A stretch of DNA of 64,000 bases from Micropterix aruncella (lineage: Eukaryota; Arthropoda; Insecta; Lepidoptera; Micropterigidae), in NCBI GenBank assembly GCA_944548615.1, contig OX155972.1, positions 3,151,625 through 3,215,624 on the forward strand. Reading direction: 5' to 3'. Made by a program: the position numbers and the translations under genes. Numbering within the stretch: position 1 is the stretch's first letter; each line of letters starts with the position of its first letter. Below, one piece after another: positions 63,453 to 64,000 of this stretch. Below the pieces are notes generated by a model. The model was given only the letters and a program-made list of their open reading frames with translations, ran no database searches and was not told the DNA's origin.

Positions 63453-64000
63453 TTGGGTTGTCGACTACAGCGGGCGAGCCCGCCACCTCAGGAAGTTTTA
63501 ACGATTAGTCGTTCTATCTCCCTGGAAGTGAGCGCAGAAGACTTGGGGACAAAACAACCCACCGTCTAGCTACGCCACGAGTCCGTAAGAGACCAAAGCC
63601 TTAACCGCGAGATAGCCAGAAGTGTTACCCGGCGGGCTTACACTCACGCCCTTACTTCCAATTGTGACCAGATTACTCCAGTCTCTAGACTGGTAGTTCG
63701 AGGTCGCTTGCGCGGTCCTCTCCCTCACGAAGCGGTGAAACGGTGTATACCGAATCTATCGCGGACCACGGCGTCCTTTGCCCGGCTGTTCACCCAGGAT
63801 CGGGTAGCCGATGGTCGTTTCAAGAGCAGTCGCCGTAAGGTCCGCAACCACCCCCGCTCTATAGGAAACAGTACTGCTTCCAGACTCCCCCGACTGTTAG
63901 TCAGAGTGCACAGTCGATTGGCTTACGCCGCACGGTGCGCAGACCGTCCAGGAGCGCCAGAAGTTTGATTCCCAGGGGAAACTAACCATAAGGCGAGAGT
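63453..64000 (+). mobile_element. CGR retroposon, third stacked copy, runs off the window
   Basis: It starts TTGGGTTGTCGACTACAGCG directly after the shared target. The first hairpin is GCGGG-CGAG-CCCGC, a compensated version of the usual ACGGG / CCCGT. The 3' end lies beyond 64000. Confidence 0.8.

Noticed and set aside
1..64000. CRISPR array, tRNA or rRNA genes, bacterial promoters or operons
   Set aside because: No regular repeat-spacer array, tRNA cloverleaf or rRNA segment was recognised by eye, and gene structure is eukaryotic. The TTCGA box in CGR resembles a pol III B box but lacks a convincing tRNA-like partner.

Overview
The window looks like insect nuclear DNA, most likely from a moth or butterfly. 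It is AT-rich and packed with nested transposable elements. It carries Helitrons whose termini match the common lepidopteran type (a start reading TCTATACTAATATTATAAAG and an end reading GGGTCAGCTAGT), a BEL/Pao LTR retrotransposon, several clades of non-LTR retrotransposon, and mariner/Tc1 fossils. I found no bacterial-type operons, no rRNA or tRNA genes and no CRISPR array. There is little host coding sequence: one convincing internal exon (38114-38250, minus) and a few weaker exon candidates.

Layout. 1-5.6 kb: broken non-LTR reverse transcriptase, mariner fossils and a Tc1-like element with both terminal inverted repeats. 5.65-7.0 kb: first copies of a GC-rich retroposon family, called CGR here, one nested in another. 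7.7-12.4 kb: a non-LTR fossil split by a 4.1-kb element with ~530-bp terminal inverted repeats that carries a broken gene of a widespread uncharacterised protein family. 13-17.4 kb: more non-LTR and mariner fossils and foldback elements. 17.8-20.1 kb: a non-LTR element with reverse transcriptase and RNase H. 20.3-22.8 kb: a possible small spliced transcription unit, a long alternating purine-pyrimidine tract, a ~150-bp satellite and a possible first coding exon. 23.3-25.75 kb: non-LTR, CGR and Helitron fragments. 25.8-32.64 kb: a nearly intact BEL/Pao element with one 1742-residue ORF, almost identical LTRs and a 5-bp target duplication. 33-47 kb: CGR copies, foldback elements, Helitrons, a GC-rich minisatellite and the host exon. 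47-57.5 kb: CGR copies, a MITE family (called M1), a non-LTR fragment with a restriction-like endonuclease domain, a young 5'-truncated RTE element, and an apparently perfect 1069-bp tandem duplication. 57.5-64 kb: Helitrons and a head-to-tail stack of three CGR copies running off the window end.

The most unusual content is the CGR family. About fourteen copies or fragments lie in 64 kb, six with 13-15 bp target site duplications, so it moves like a SINE or LINE. It is much longer (600-960 bp) and more GC-rich than usual SINEs, has no convincing ORF, and begins with small hairpins, one of which shows compensatory base changes. The second is the 4.1-kb inverted-repeat element: removing it with one copy of a TAT duplication restores the reading frame of the interrupted reverse transcriptase exactly, so its boundaries are known to the base.

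The elements do not form a pathway. They record successive insertions, with M1 MITEs acting as repeated targets. The density of nested elements would fit heterochromatin, a W chromosome or a very repeat-rich genome; the sequence alone does not separate these. Names CGR, M1, R4, R5, R6, R7 and R8 are labels for this window only.
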